NCBI RefSeq assembly: GCF_000004075.3
Contig: NC_026655.2
Location: 3,968,001-4,032,000, forward strand
DNA: 64,000 bases
Direction of reading: 5' to 3'
DNA from: Cucumis sativus
Taxonomy: Eukaryota > Streptophyta > Magnoliopsida > Cucurbitales > Cucurbitaceae
Under the pieces are notes generated by a model. That model had not been told where the DNA came from, ran no database searches, and saw only the letters and a list, made by a program, of their open reading frames with translations. The position numbers and the translations under genes were made by a program. Positions 1 through 10,788 of this stretch are shown here, in pieces (position 1 is the stretch's first letter; each line of letters begins with the position of its first letter).

Positions 1-2362
1 ACCTTCCTCAATACAAGTTTTCCCCTTAGTTTCTTTTATGGTTATACTCACGTGAAAACCTAAAACCCTTTCTCTCTAATTTCATTCGAGACAAATCTTT
101 TGAAAAGTCCAATCGTTTCTACCAAAGGACATATCAAAAGAAAATATATGTGGAATAGATATGACCCATTTGACAAGACCCGACCCATATGAAATCCGAC
201 CTACCTTTTAATTTTAAAACATAAAAGTTTTACGGGATCTTTTGTCTAAATGAAAAATTACATAATTATCCCGATGTGTACGTTATATATACTCATATTC
301 TTCGATTGGCGTTACTCACTTCTCATTACTTATCTCCTTTCTTTTTTCTTTTTAACGTATTTCTTCGAGTTGTCACTTCTTTAATATTGTATAGCGAAAG
401 TAGCAAGTAGCTATAATTGAACAAAAGGGAAAGAAAACAAGAAAAACAATAGGGTTTAACCCGGGTGTAGCCCACTCGATCACCAATTGTCTGCTTAATT
501 TAAAACTGTCATGTGTAAGTTAAATTATTATTCTTTTGTCATGTGATTAAATGAAGTGTTGGTAAGAAGATAGGTGTAACCAAGACTACACATAATCATT
601 GAGCTTCCATTAAATGTATCATAAAATACAACAAGATGAATTATTATTCCATAACTTTCAACATTGTTAATTCTTTTAGTTCGTAATCTTACATTTTAAA
701 TTTTACTTATCGTCTTGTGAATTTGACTAACCATTATCCTCTTATTGTTCAGTTAAAGAAGTATATATGACAACGTTGATGTGATAAGACATTGCGTTTA
801 GACATTCGAAGCGTATGCAAGGGAATCTTCGAACCCTACTCGTAGAGGGTCGAATTAAAAAAAGGAAAAGAAATTGAAGAGAGAAATAGTAGAAATTGGA
901 TGAATGGGTGTCATTGTGTTGGTTATGATATCATGTTGTGAGGCTTTTACACCAAGTTGGTGTTCATAAGTCAAAAAGTTGGACGTAAATTTGGTGCAAA
1001 ACATGGAAGCATTCCCGCTTTTGTCGGATTCATTTGATTCATTTTTTATGGAATAATCTTCGACAAAATAAATTAAATTTTAGTACTCCAAATATTTTAA
1101 CATAAGAATAAGAAAAAGAAAAAGAAAAAGAAATGAGTTTTTTTACCCAAAGATAAAATTTCATAATCATAAACCCTTTTCATCCTTTGGTGATAAAAAA
1201 AAATAATGTATGAGCGATGGAGAGATGGACACGTGTAAAATGGAAAAGAAAGCAACTTTTTAAGATTAATATTAACAACCATCAGACATTGACATGTAGC
1301 TCAGACAGTGTATAGTTATTTCAATACACACCAATACCCTAGGAATTATTACTTACAACATATCAAATCCATGAATTATCAAACTCAATTTTCTCATATA
1401 TCAATTTAAACTCCAAATTTTGATAGATTTATATCTAGAGAAATGTCGTTGAGTTTTTTTTTTTAAAAAAAGATACAATGTTAAACATCTCTTTAGAACC
1501 CTCATCGTCTCCGCTTGATTAATAATCAAACAGTCAATAATACAGAAAGCAAAGAAAAAAAAGAGCTAGAGAAAAACTCAAATAGACCCAACATTAAACA
1601 AAAGTGTTGATGTTTAAAACGATAGTACTAACATTAGTAGTTCGAAGAACTTTTTACTCTATCTCCTTCCTTTCGTGCCCGCTGAAGGTTCTATGATTTC
1701 TCTCAAGCTGGATGGTCCAAAGAGGGGTAGCAATGGTAGGGAATAACTGAATATGATGGTTTCCTTTTTGTTTTTTTTATTTATTTATGCTACTAAGATT
1801 TTTTTTTAAATTTATGGTCCAAAGAGAAATATCGTTGAGTTGATTTTGATTATTTTACTAGGATGGTATAAACTTTTTGAATTTCAATTTAACAGAAACA
1901 AACAATTATAAAAGAAATCTTAGCGTTGTTAAAAAAATGTTTAAAACTAATTTTAGGGGAGATTTTAATCGAAAGTTTGAAAAAGATACATCAAACTGTA
2001 ATTGGTCTTTTATACAAAATTTAACGTAACGAATGGTTTAAATTGATACACACTTCAAAACGAATATTTGTAAAGTGTGAGTATTTAGTCCTTTCTTGTA
2101 GATTTGACATTAGAAATATATATATATATTGATGGATGTATGGGGTAAGATTGAAATTAGAGGGGAATAGGGTTGGTTATAGATTAGGTGTGGTTATTTA
2201 TATGAAAAAAGAGATACAGTTAAAAACCTGAAAGAAAAAGAAGATCTATAGTGGTTAAAAAAAGGTTAAAATGTTTTTTCTTTTCTAGTTGAGGGTTTTT
2301 TTTTTTCTTTTTTCTTTTGAGGTGTGCTCTGATCTCTTTTCTCGTGTAATCGTTTTCTTTTG
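1..2362. other. Intergenic region upstream of the SEP-like MADS gene
   Basis: No open frame here resembles a known protein, and base composition is AT-rich with many homopolymer runs. The last ~200 bases before the MADS gene are C/T- and A-rich and probably form its core promoter and leader; no single convincing TATA box was picked. Confidence 0.5.
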
Positions 2363-2395
2363 ATGTTTTTAGGACGAAAAATCAGAAAGAATTGA
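2363..2395 (+). promoter_or_regulatory. Possible upstream ORF in the SEP-like leader
   Basis: A 10-codon ATG-to-TGA frame lies about 100 bases before the MADS start codon. It would matter only if transcription starts upstream of 2363, which the sequence alone does not show. Confidence 0.3.
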
Positions 2396-2495
2396 GAAGG
2401 GGTTGGTCAGTTTGTTTGCCAAGACTAGAAAGAATATATATATATTTACACATATATATATATTTTTAAATTTTTTTGAATATATATTAAATAAT

Positions 2496-4472
2496 ATGGG
2501 AAGAGGAAGAGTTGAATTGAAGAGAATTGAGAACAAAATTAACAGGCAAGTCACTTTTGCAAAGAGAAGAAATGGTTTGCTTAAGAAAGCTTATGAACTC
2601 TCTGTTCTTTGTGATGCTGAACTTGCTCTCATCATCTTCTCTAACCGTGGTAAACTCTTTGAGTTTTGTAGTGGCTCTAGGTACATGTTTTTCATTTCTT
2701 TTTTCTCCCCTAATTTTCCATCTCTTTCTGATATAATCTCTCTATATATATATTCACGTTTTTGTTTTTTTGTTTTTGTTTTTCATCCATCCAATCTTCT
2801 CTTCTTGTATATGTGTATTTTAATTTATAACCCTAATCATACTCAACTGGTTCTACTCTCTCCAGAAAGATCAGTGTGTGTTTTACAACCTAATCATACT
2901 TCAACTAGTTGATCGACGTATTTTATATAATCTCTATTTTAATTTATAGATCTAAGTCGTTTTGTTAAACATTTTGAAACGGAATTAACAAGTTTTCATG
3001 TATATTTTGTAAAAAATAAAAAACAAAAACTTGGGTATGTAAATTTGATCGAGTAACTGAAAGGTTTGTTTTGATGCCCTTCCAAAAAGAAATTATTTTT
3101 ATTTTTTATTTTCTTGAGATGAGATGATGTGGAATGATCTAATTGTTGTATTAAATAATTTGAAAAAATATTTAACTATTGTAAGATTGATGGATGTAAG
3201 TTTAATGTTATGTTTAGTTCTTAATTAAGAGATCAGTAAACCCTTTTAGATGCTAATTATCTATATGATATGGGTTTGTGGGTTTTTTTTTTTTTTTTCT
3301 TATTTGGGGTACTTGGAAATGATTTGATGACATGAAATGTATACAAATTGTTTAATTTTGGTTTTTGTTGTGTGTGTGTATATATATATAATAATCTTAG
3401 TTTTATCTTTATTTCTTCAAAATTTTAAAGATGGATTATTACAGCTAAAAGAAGGGAAAGTTGGGAGTGTTCATCATTTCCCCCCCTAGTTTTGAGGAGT
3501 GAAGTCAGGATATTAACCATTATATTTTTTGTTTAGTTATTGGGGACTGTGTAAAATAAAATGTTATTAAAATTGTGAAAATTTGTTAAGAAGTAAAAAG
3601 TACTTTGTTTGTACTTTGATTGTTTACTGTTGTGATTTTTGTGGCAGATCAGATATGATGTTTGAGCTGAGACTTAAAATAATATTATCCCATCACCAAA
3701 AAAGAAAGTAAATGAATAAATAAAATCCCTTTCATGTTCTTCTTTGTTCTAATGAAATTTGAAGTAATTATTATATATTCACCTTCTGTTTTTTCTCTTG
3801 ATAGGGTTTCGTCACATATATTATTTTGTATCTATGAAGAAAAGGTTTATCTTTTTGCCTGTTGTGCAATGTGTTTCTTCAATTTTTCTTCTTCTTTTTT
3901 TTTCTGGAGCACTTTAAAAGTTGGATAAAAGAGGTCTTGTTGTTATGTTTTTTATTTTATTTTATTATATATTTGGGTTATTAATTATTACATTACAGAA
4001 GATCATTAGATAGCTAAAGAAAGTTGTTGGTTTCATAAATGTTAGAAAAGTTCTAATTAGTTTTGTTTATTCTTGTTTTGTTTGTGATAAGCATGACTAA
4101 AACGTTGGAGAAATATCGAAGATGTAGTTACGGTATACCGAATGCTACTCATCAAGTAAGTGTGAATCAAGTAAGTGTACTATAGCTTTTGTTTTCGGTT
4201 TCAAAATTCTTTTGTAATTATTCTCTTTGCAACATTTTACGTAGCGGAAAATTCTTTCTTTTTTTTTTTCTTTGAATTTAAAGTTTGTTTCACAAATCAT
4301 GTTTTATTTACCAAAATAATGAATAAATGGAGTCCAAATATATGTTTGGAGATACATCCTGACCCCTAACACTACTTCTTAACTCTTAATGTCTTTCAAA
4401 CATCACATGACAGACAATATAAGATTTTTGGCTGTGATGATTCTGGCCAATATTATGCAATCATAGAATATT

Positions 4473-4513
<41 letters not shown>

Positions 4514-6171
4514 AGCATTGTAGCATATAGATCTTGGTCTACTTTTTTAGCTAGGCTTTATGATATACATTAATTTTGACGATGTTTCCCATAAGCAGCC
4601 ACAGAGCTTTGATGACTATCTGAATCTAAAAGCCACAGTTGAATTCATGCAACAATCTCAGAGGTACATAGACATACACATTATACTTTTTAGTTCACAT
4701 TTTCTCCAGAACAAAAAAGAGAAAGGATTTCCCATTTGCCCTAATTTTAGATACAAGAGAAATCTATGGATGCACTACATGTTTCATGGTATAGAATTAG
4801 ACTGCGTGTATTAATCAATGGGACAAAGTTATATAGTATTATTTGTATATATAACTAACCTGCATGGAATAATAATTATTTAGATCCTTTAGTTAAGTTT
4901 TTGAATTTGATCAATTATGATAATGTGTTACATTATATACAGAAACCTTTTGGGAGAAGATTTAGGTCCACTGAATGCCAAAGAACTTGAGCAACTTGAA
5001 CATCAACTGGAGACATCCTTGGAGCGCATTAGATCCACAAAGGTATACTTTAACAATAATAACAATAACAATACATATACTTATAAGTTATATTACACAA
5101 ATGTATATTATATTGTTGTTCCTTAAACAGACACAAAGCCTACTTGAACAACTTACAGAACTTCAACGCAAGGTATTATTTTCTTTTTAGTTGTTTTCGT
5201 TTAGAAAACATAAACTTAAATATGTTTTAATTGGTACCATACACATAATTTATATTTGATCTTCACATATATATATATACTACAACAAATCTTTGAGCCA
5301 TGACGATATATTGACAAGATATAGTGTAGAGATTGTGTACATTAACACTTGAATGTGCATGCAGGAACAAATGCTTGTCGAGGACAATCGAGGATTAAAA
5401 AAGAAGGTAAAAACGACCGTTTCTCAAGTAGTTAGTGGGATGCGTTTCTTTTGTTATATATTGTGTGCAATTTGGGTCGTATTTATATTTTGTGCATCTC
5501 ACTCAATTGTCCAACCACAGTTTGTCACGTGATAAACTTTTTTGTTTTTCAAAAAATTTATTTCTTTTATAGTTAGGGTTACAACTAAAGTTGCTATTTA
5601 ATTTTAGAACAAATTTTGAATATCTAACCTAGAAGTCCAAATATAAACTTAGTTGGTTTGTGTATAGTGTAGGGTTTATTGATGAAAGGTTCTAAAATCT
5701 GCCATGATATCAATTTTATTATATATAATCTTTTTGAAAAAGTCATCTCAAACTCAGTCTAAATAATTTCATGCAGCTGGAAGAAAGCAGTGCGCAAGTG
5801 GCGGTGGCAGCAGCTGGGGCATGGGGGTGGGAAGATGGCGCCGGAGGGCACAACATGGAGTATCCCAGCCGTGGTGTTGCTTCACAATCAGATGCCTTTT
5901 TCCACCCCATAGTTCAACCCACTCCCACTTTACAAATTGGGTATATATTACTTCTTTTGTTTTCTTTAGAAAGAAAAAACTAAATCTTAATTCAACGATT
6001 TTAATACTCAATTTAGTTCATAATTTATCTATTTATTCAATGTAGAATTTTAATTTTGTGTTGTGGGGTTTGTGCAGGTACAGTTCTATTGGCTCAATGG
6101 GAATGAATCATATTGGATCTCCATCCCAAAATGCCAATAACAATGCATTTCACCTTGGCTGGATGATTTAA
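2496..6171 (+). CDS. SEP4-like: SEPALLATA-type MIKCc MADS-box transcription factor (SEP4/RIN-like)
   Basis: CDS join(2496..2680,4092..4170,4599..4663,4943..5042,5131..5172,5365..5406,5777..5940,6078..6171), 256 aa. All introns are GT-AG. Exon 1 encodes the MADS domain (residues 1-61, starting [20 protein letters not shown]), which binds CArG boxes as dimers. Exon 2 is the I region, exons 3-6 the K box ([20 protein letters not shown] and LERIRSTK, typical of SEP proteins), and exons 7-8 the C-terminal domain ending FHLGWMI, like the SEP II motif. SEP proteins bridge floral-organ MADS complexes in the nucleus; RIN in tomato controls ripening. QQSQR before NLLGED and the GWMI end favour the SEP4/RIN branch of the SEP1/2/4 clade over SEP3. 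It sits head to tail with a FUL-like gene 4.6 kb downstream, as RIN does with MACROCALYX in tomato. Intron 2 has alternative donors and acceptors (see findings). Subclade is inference from motifs. Confidence 0.9.
4476..4511. repeat. (TA)n microsatellite in SEP-like intron 2
   Basis: About 18 TA units end ~90 bases before the intron 2 acceptor. Length is likely polymorphic and could affect branch-point spacing. Confidence 0.85.
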
Positions 6172-6402
6172 AATTATGACCTAAACTCAAAACCATAGTC
6201 TTCTACTAAAAAAAAAAACCCTATTATATATCATATAGCTTTCGAATAATTTCGGTTAATTAATTAACTTAATCTCGTGCTCGATTCTGCTGTGTTGTTT
6301 CGAGACCACGACAATCTAGTTTATGAATTTGAAATTTGGCCTGTATTATTTGAGCTTTCAAACTTTTGCTCGTTTTACTATCACCTCTACCTATCCTCTT
6401 TT

Positions 6403-6602
6403 CAGTAGTGTACTCATTATATATATATATATATGCAAACTTGTAATTATGAACTCTCCAAATATATTTTTAATTATATATTGCTTTTCCGTTAAAAAAA
6501 TTTAGTAGTGTACTCATTATATATATTTGTGTGTAAATTTGTAAGCATGAACTCTTCGAATATATTTTTAATTATATATTGATTTTCCATTAAAAAAATT
6601 TA
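6403..6602. repeat. Tandem duplication of ~100 bp just 3' of the SEP-like gene
   Basis: Two successive ~100-bp copies begin with agtagtgtactcattatat at 6404 and 6504 and end with a run of A before ttta. They differ by small substitutions and TA-run length. They start about 230 bases after the stop codon, so they may lie in or near the polyadenylation region. Confidence 0.8.
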
Positions 6603-6604
6603 TA

Positions 6605-6760
6605 GGAAGAATTGTCAAAAATAGCAAATTTGACTAAATATTTACAACATATAGAAAAATTTTAGATTCTATTAATAATAGACCTTGATAGTCACTGATA
6701 TGCTTCTATCAGTGATATTGATATACGAATTTGAAAATATAACGACCAAAAAGTTTATTT
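6605..6760. mobile_element. MITE-like palindromic repeat (tatcagtgata family)
   Basis: The segment begins gaattgtcaaaaatagcaaa and contains gatagtcactgatatgctt followed by ctatcagtgatattgatat, short inverted units around a tatc-gata core. A related segment lies at 56381-56615. No coding capacity. Family membership is by eye; exact ends and target-site duplication were not resolved. Confidence 0.5.
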
Positions 6761-8032
6761 TAACCAAAAATATTTTTTAAAAAAAATTAAAATGGGAAAC
6801 AAAATAGTTGTGAAAGAGAATGAGGCTTGAGCCCATATGTAAAGTTGGGCCTAAAATTGAGGCCCATAATAAATTAACTTGGGCTTTCAACATTTTTTTA
6901 AAATATTGTAAAAAAAACCATAATATTTTTTATTAAAAAATTGTGGAATTGAAAGTTTAAACTTTTAATTAAAGAAAAGTATATATGTTGAGAAGAAGCT
7001 AATGAGTAGTGAGAAGACACGTGGCAAGGAATTGAGTACATCTAAAGTTTTAAAAAAAAAAAACTTTATGTCAAATAAGGAACCATAAATTTCTTTTTTT
7101 CTTTTTGAATCATTCATCAATTAACCCCATTGTTGACAGACTTAGGAATCATTTTTCTCCCTTTTTTGTATTTTACTTTTGAAAAAAATTATTCTAAAAA
7201 ATTGGATATTTCAAAACATTGTCACTATTGTTGATATAAATTTTGGATTAAAAAAAAGGAAATATTATGCTCAAGATTCAAATTCCAATTGTTTTTATTG
7301 TTGGGATGTCATAATAGAAAAAAAATATATATTCTTGGACGATAAACAGTATTTTAAATAAATATTTAATGAGAGATTGAGAATTTAGTGGTTTATTTAA
7401 TATGGTACATATTAGAAGAATAAGAAAATACAACGTTTTTAAATAATAAATAGTCCACATGATGCATATAAAAATCATATTCGTTAAATATCATCTTCTT
7501 CCCTTAACTTTCAACTTTAAACCTCTTAATGTTTTGTTGATTCTTTCCACTAAAAACCCTAGCCCAAAGTTTAATAGATACAACCTTTTCTGTCAATGAA
7601 TTTAACAACAAAAACCCATATTTAACCTATCTATATGTTTTGAACTTCATCTAATATTTTTCTTAACATTGTGAACAACTAAACTAACTATAAATAGTGT
7701 CTTCCGTAAGAACAAAAAGACACCCTATTGAGAGAAAAAAAGATTTTCAATCGAACTAAACCAAAGACGATTATATCGTGTACACCAAAGAGTGGACTAC
7801 AGAATTACACGTAGGTTTAATTACGATGTCCTCATGTACTTGTATATTGGAATGGGAAAGGCAGAGAGATATAAGTAAGGGTAGAAAGAAAAGAAGAGAA
7901 GTAAGAGGTAGATAAAGCACCACGTTTTGGGAATATATTATAAATGTTAAAGAAAAAAACAAGAGTGTGTATCATAACCAAATTAGGGCAATCAAATGGT
8001 CAAAGATGGGGTTGAAAAGATACCCTAACTTT

Positions 8033-8102
8033 ACCCTTATTATCTGCAATTTCAATTTCTACACCTTACCCTTATTATCTGCAATTTCAATTTCTATACA
8101 CT
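8033..8102. repeat. 35-bp tandem duplication
   Basis: Two nearly perfect copies of a unit starting acccttattatctgcaattt begin at 8033 and 8068. Confidence 0.85.
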
Positions 8103-8903
8103 TTTCTCTTGTTTTCTCTCTTTAATCTTTGACAAAAAAACAGACCCTTGTAGGAAAGTTTCCTCTTTCACACACCCAATAATACCCTCTTCAAGTAAAT
8201 ATCACCCTTATCTTTTTTGCTTCCCTGTTGCATGCATCAAACTCTACTAATATGTGAATTCAATCACCACTTTTTCTAGGGTTTCGAAAGTGCATGCACT
8301 ACCCGAATTCGTCCGTTTCGAATTGAAAAATTTGGGTTGATTATAAATTTAAATCTTTGAATTTTTGTGTTTTTGAATTTCTAGCATCTTTTTTTCTAGG
8401 GTTTGGAGGGTACACAATGTGTTTACGTCCGTTTTTCATCGAAAAAAATTAAACTTTTAATACATTAGGTATAAAATCAAAAGTTCATAGATTTATTAAA
8501 CACTTCTCGACCATTTTATATAAACTTACTGTAAGAAACTATTTGAGATTGGATGGCATAAAAGTATAGAGGCCAAACTTGTGTCCTAACAGACATGTTA
8601 AAGGTATTTTTTTTTCTATTTCTCAAGATTGGAAGTCCAAAATATTATAGATTTCCCATCATTCATATATTTTAATATATTTTTGGCTAAAAAATTTGAA
8701 GAGATCATTAAGGTATTTAATTTGCAATATGGCATGTGGCCAACTTGATGCTCTTTTCTTCTTTGGGAATTGAATTGTATATGAAATAGAAACCCTAAAT
8801 TGTGTGCCCATTGCCAATTGGTTCCAATTTGAAGGAATAATCTATTTATTGAATTTGACCAAAAACTAAACTTTATATTATTCATTAAAAAGCTATCAAA
8901 TAT

Positions 8904-8928
8904 ACATACATACATACATACATACATG
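8904..8928. repeat. (CATA)n microsatellite
   Basis: About six CATA units in the SEP-FUL spacer. Confidence 0.85.
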
Positions 8929-10310
8929 AACTTCATCAAAACTTTTATATTTGTTGAGTTACATTGATTGATACTTACTAAGTTGGTTTGAATTTTAATT
9001 AATTTTGACTATGTTTTACTTCAATGTGTATATAAAGTGAAATATGGATCATCTTAATTACTTTAGTTAATTACATTAATTAACCATTATTGATGACATG
9101 TCAATGTTAAGTTGTTTAAGTGTTCAAATTATATTAATACTTAAGAGGGTTTAGAAACTTTATTATTTGAGAGAATAATACCTCTGTAACCACTAATACT
9201 TTGAGATTAAGAAGTATATATATATACATGTGTGCCTTATAGGACTTAAATATAAAATATGGGAAAAGTACAATTAAAATATAGATATATATATATAGTA
9301 TGGGCACTACTTTAATTTTTAAAGTAGTTTAAAGTAGATCAATACTTATGGGTGGTTTGAAGTACTATAATTGCACACACAAAAAAAAGTTAAAATAAAA
9401 AATAAAGAAACATTTATTATAAAAAAGAATAGTCTACTAAAAAAACTAAAATATGCAGATTAGTATTTTTTTAAAAATATTAACAGTTTTTATTATTATT
9501 ATTATTATTATTTGTTGTGTTGACATTTGACATTAAATATCAGAAATAGTATCTAGAGATTTAATATCACAAGAGGCATAGAATAAAATAAGGCTAATTT
9601 TACAAACTTTTCGTCCACTAACTATTTTTCTTAAGATCAAGAATATTTATAACAAGTGATAATTTTATATATAGTCTAAAAATCAAATCAGAATAAATAA
9701 ATAAATAAATGTAAATGAATTCAAATGTTAAACGAAAAAGTGATATAAATATGTTTATTTTCAAAACTACAGTTATTGTAGCTAGAAAGAAAAAATCAAT
9801 TACAGTGACTATAGTTACTTCATTCTTCTCTTTGGTGACTACAAAAACGAACAATATTTGTAGAAGAAGCGACGTGAAGTTACAAGTTTATGAAAATATA
9901 GGTTGTCGGCAGAATGAAAGTGTCTCAAGCAGTCCAAAGCTCTTCTATCCATACTTGAAGCTGGCTCTGAAGGGACCTTCACCAAATGATGGCAACCCTA
10001 AATTTCCAAACCAGAAGGACTAAAATAGGCATAATAGAGTGATTAAAACAGGATGTATCAGTGTATAAGGAAGGAGAAAAATGAATTAAAAGAAAAGTAT
10101 TTTGGAGATATATATGGGAGAGGAAGGTGAGTTTAGAGGAAAAAGAAAAGTGAGTAGTGTACAACAAGAATGGCTATAACAGTGAGTAATTGCTACATAA
10201 ATATACCAAAAACAAAGGGTAAATTTCATGTCAGGACTTTAACTGTTTCACATCACCATACACCCAACCATAGTAAAAAGAAAAGTCTCAATATATAAAA
10301 ACAAAAAACA

Positions 10311-10370
10311 CAACAATATAGCAATATAGCAATATAGCAATATAGCAATATAGCGATATAGCAATATAAT
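10311..10370. repeat. 8-bp minisatellite (gcaatata)n in the FUL-like promoter
   Basis: Six contiguous gcaatata units, one with a single change (gcgatata), plus a degenerate flanking unit. The array ends about 165 bases upstream of the putative TATA box. Confidence 0.85.
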
Positions 10371-10532
10371 AATATTTGTAATTTACAAATTGGTCCCTTA
10401 CTAATAATAAATTTTTAAAAAAGGGTGTGGCTTGAAACACCCCTGATGGTGACAGCCAACACATACGTCACAGACACCCTCTCATCAACCAATCAGAATT
10501 CGACAACAATTTAGACCAAACCACTCTGGTTT

Positions 10533-10539
10533 TATAAAA
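10533..10539 (+). promoter_or_regulatory. Putative TATA box of the FUL-like gene
   Basis: TATAAAA lies in ggttttataaaacc, 250 bases upstream of the start codon. It is followed by a C/T-rich stretch typical of plant leaders, which would give a 5' UTR of about 220 bases. Confidence 0.55.
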
Positions 10540-10678
10540 CCACCCATCTAAACAAAAAAAAAAAGAGAGAAAATATTATTACCCCATCTTCCAATATTGT
10601 TTCCTTTCTCTCTAACAAACAAAATTTTCATATTTTCCCATTTTTCATTTCCAAAAGGTTTTTTTTTTTCCCTCTTTC

Positions 10679-10702
10679 ATGACTATTTCTTGAATGAAAT
10701 AG
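10679..10702 (+). promoter_or_regulatory. Two minimal upstream ORFs in the FUL-like leader
   Basis: ATG ACT ATT TCT TGA (10679-10693) is followed at once by ATG AAA TAG (10694-10702), about 90 bases before the MADS start. If transcription starts near 10565, both lie in the 5' UTR and could lower translation. No expression evidence is available here. Confidence 0.5.
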
Positions 10703-10788
10703 CTAAAGAGCTAGATAAAGGGGGGATTTTTTTATATATTTTTTTTGTTTTGGGAATTTTGTTATTTGGGTTTGAAGTTTGGATTGAA

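Larger units (their letters stand above)
6761..10310. other. Intergenic region between the SEP-like and FUL-like genes
   Basis: No gene recognised. It contains a 35-bp tandem duplication, a (CATA)n run, TA and TTA microsatellites, and random AT-rich open frames such as 9715-10023 that match no family I know. It presumably carries distal FUL-like regulatory DNA. Confidence 0.5.

Noticed and set aside
9715-10023. 102-residue open frame on the + strand between the MADS genes
   Set aside because: Mixed composition with no family resemblance, no promoter or splice context, and an equally long overlapping frame on the other strand.
10597-10788. In-frame extension upstream of the FUL-like start
   Set aside because: No ATG in that frame; MGRGR is the universal MADS start and the stretch is Phe-rich leader translation.
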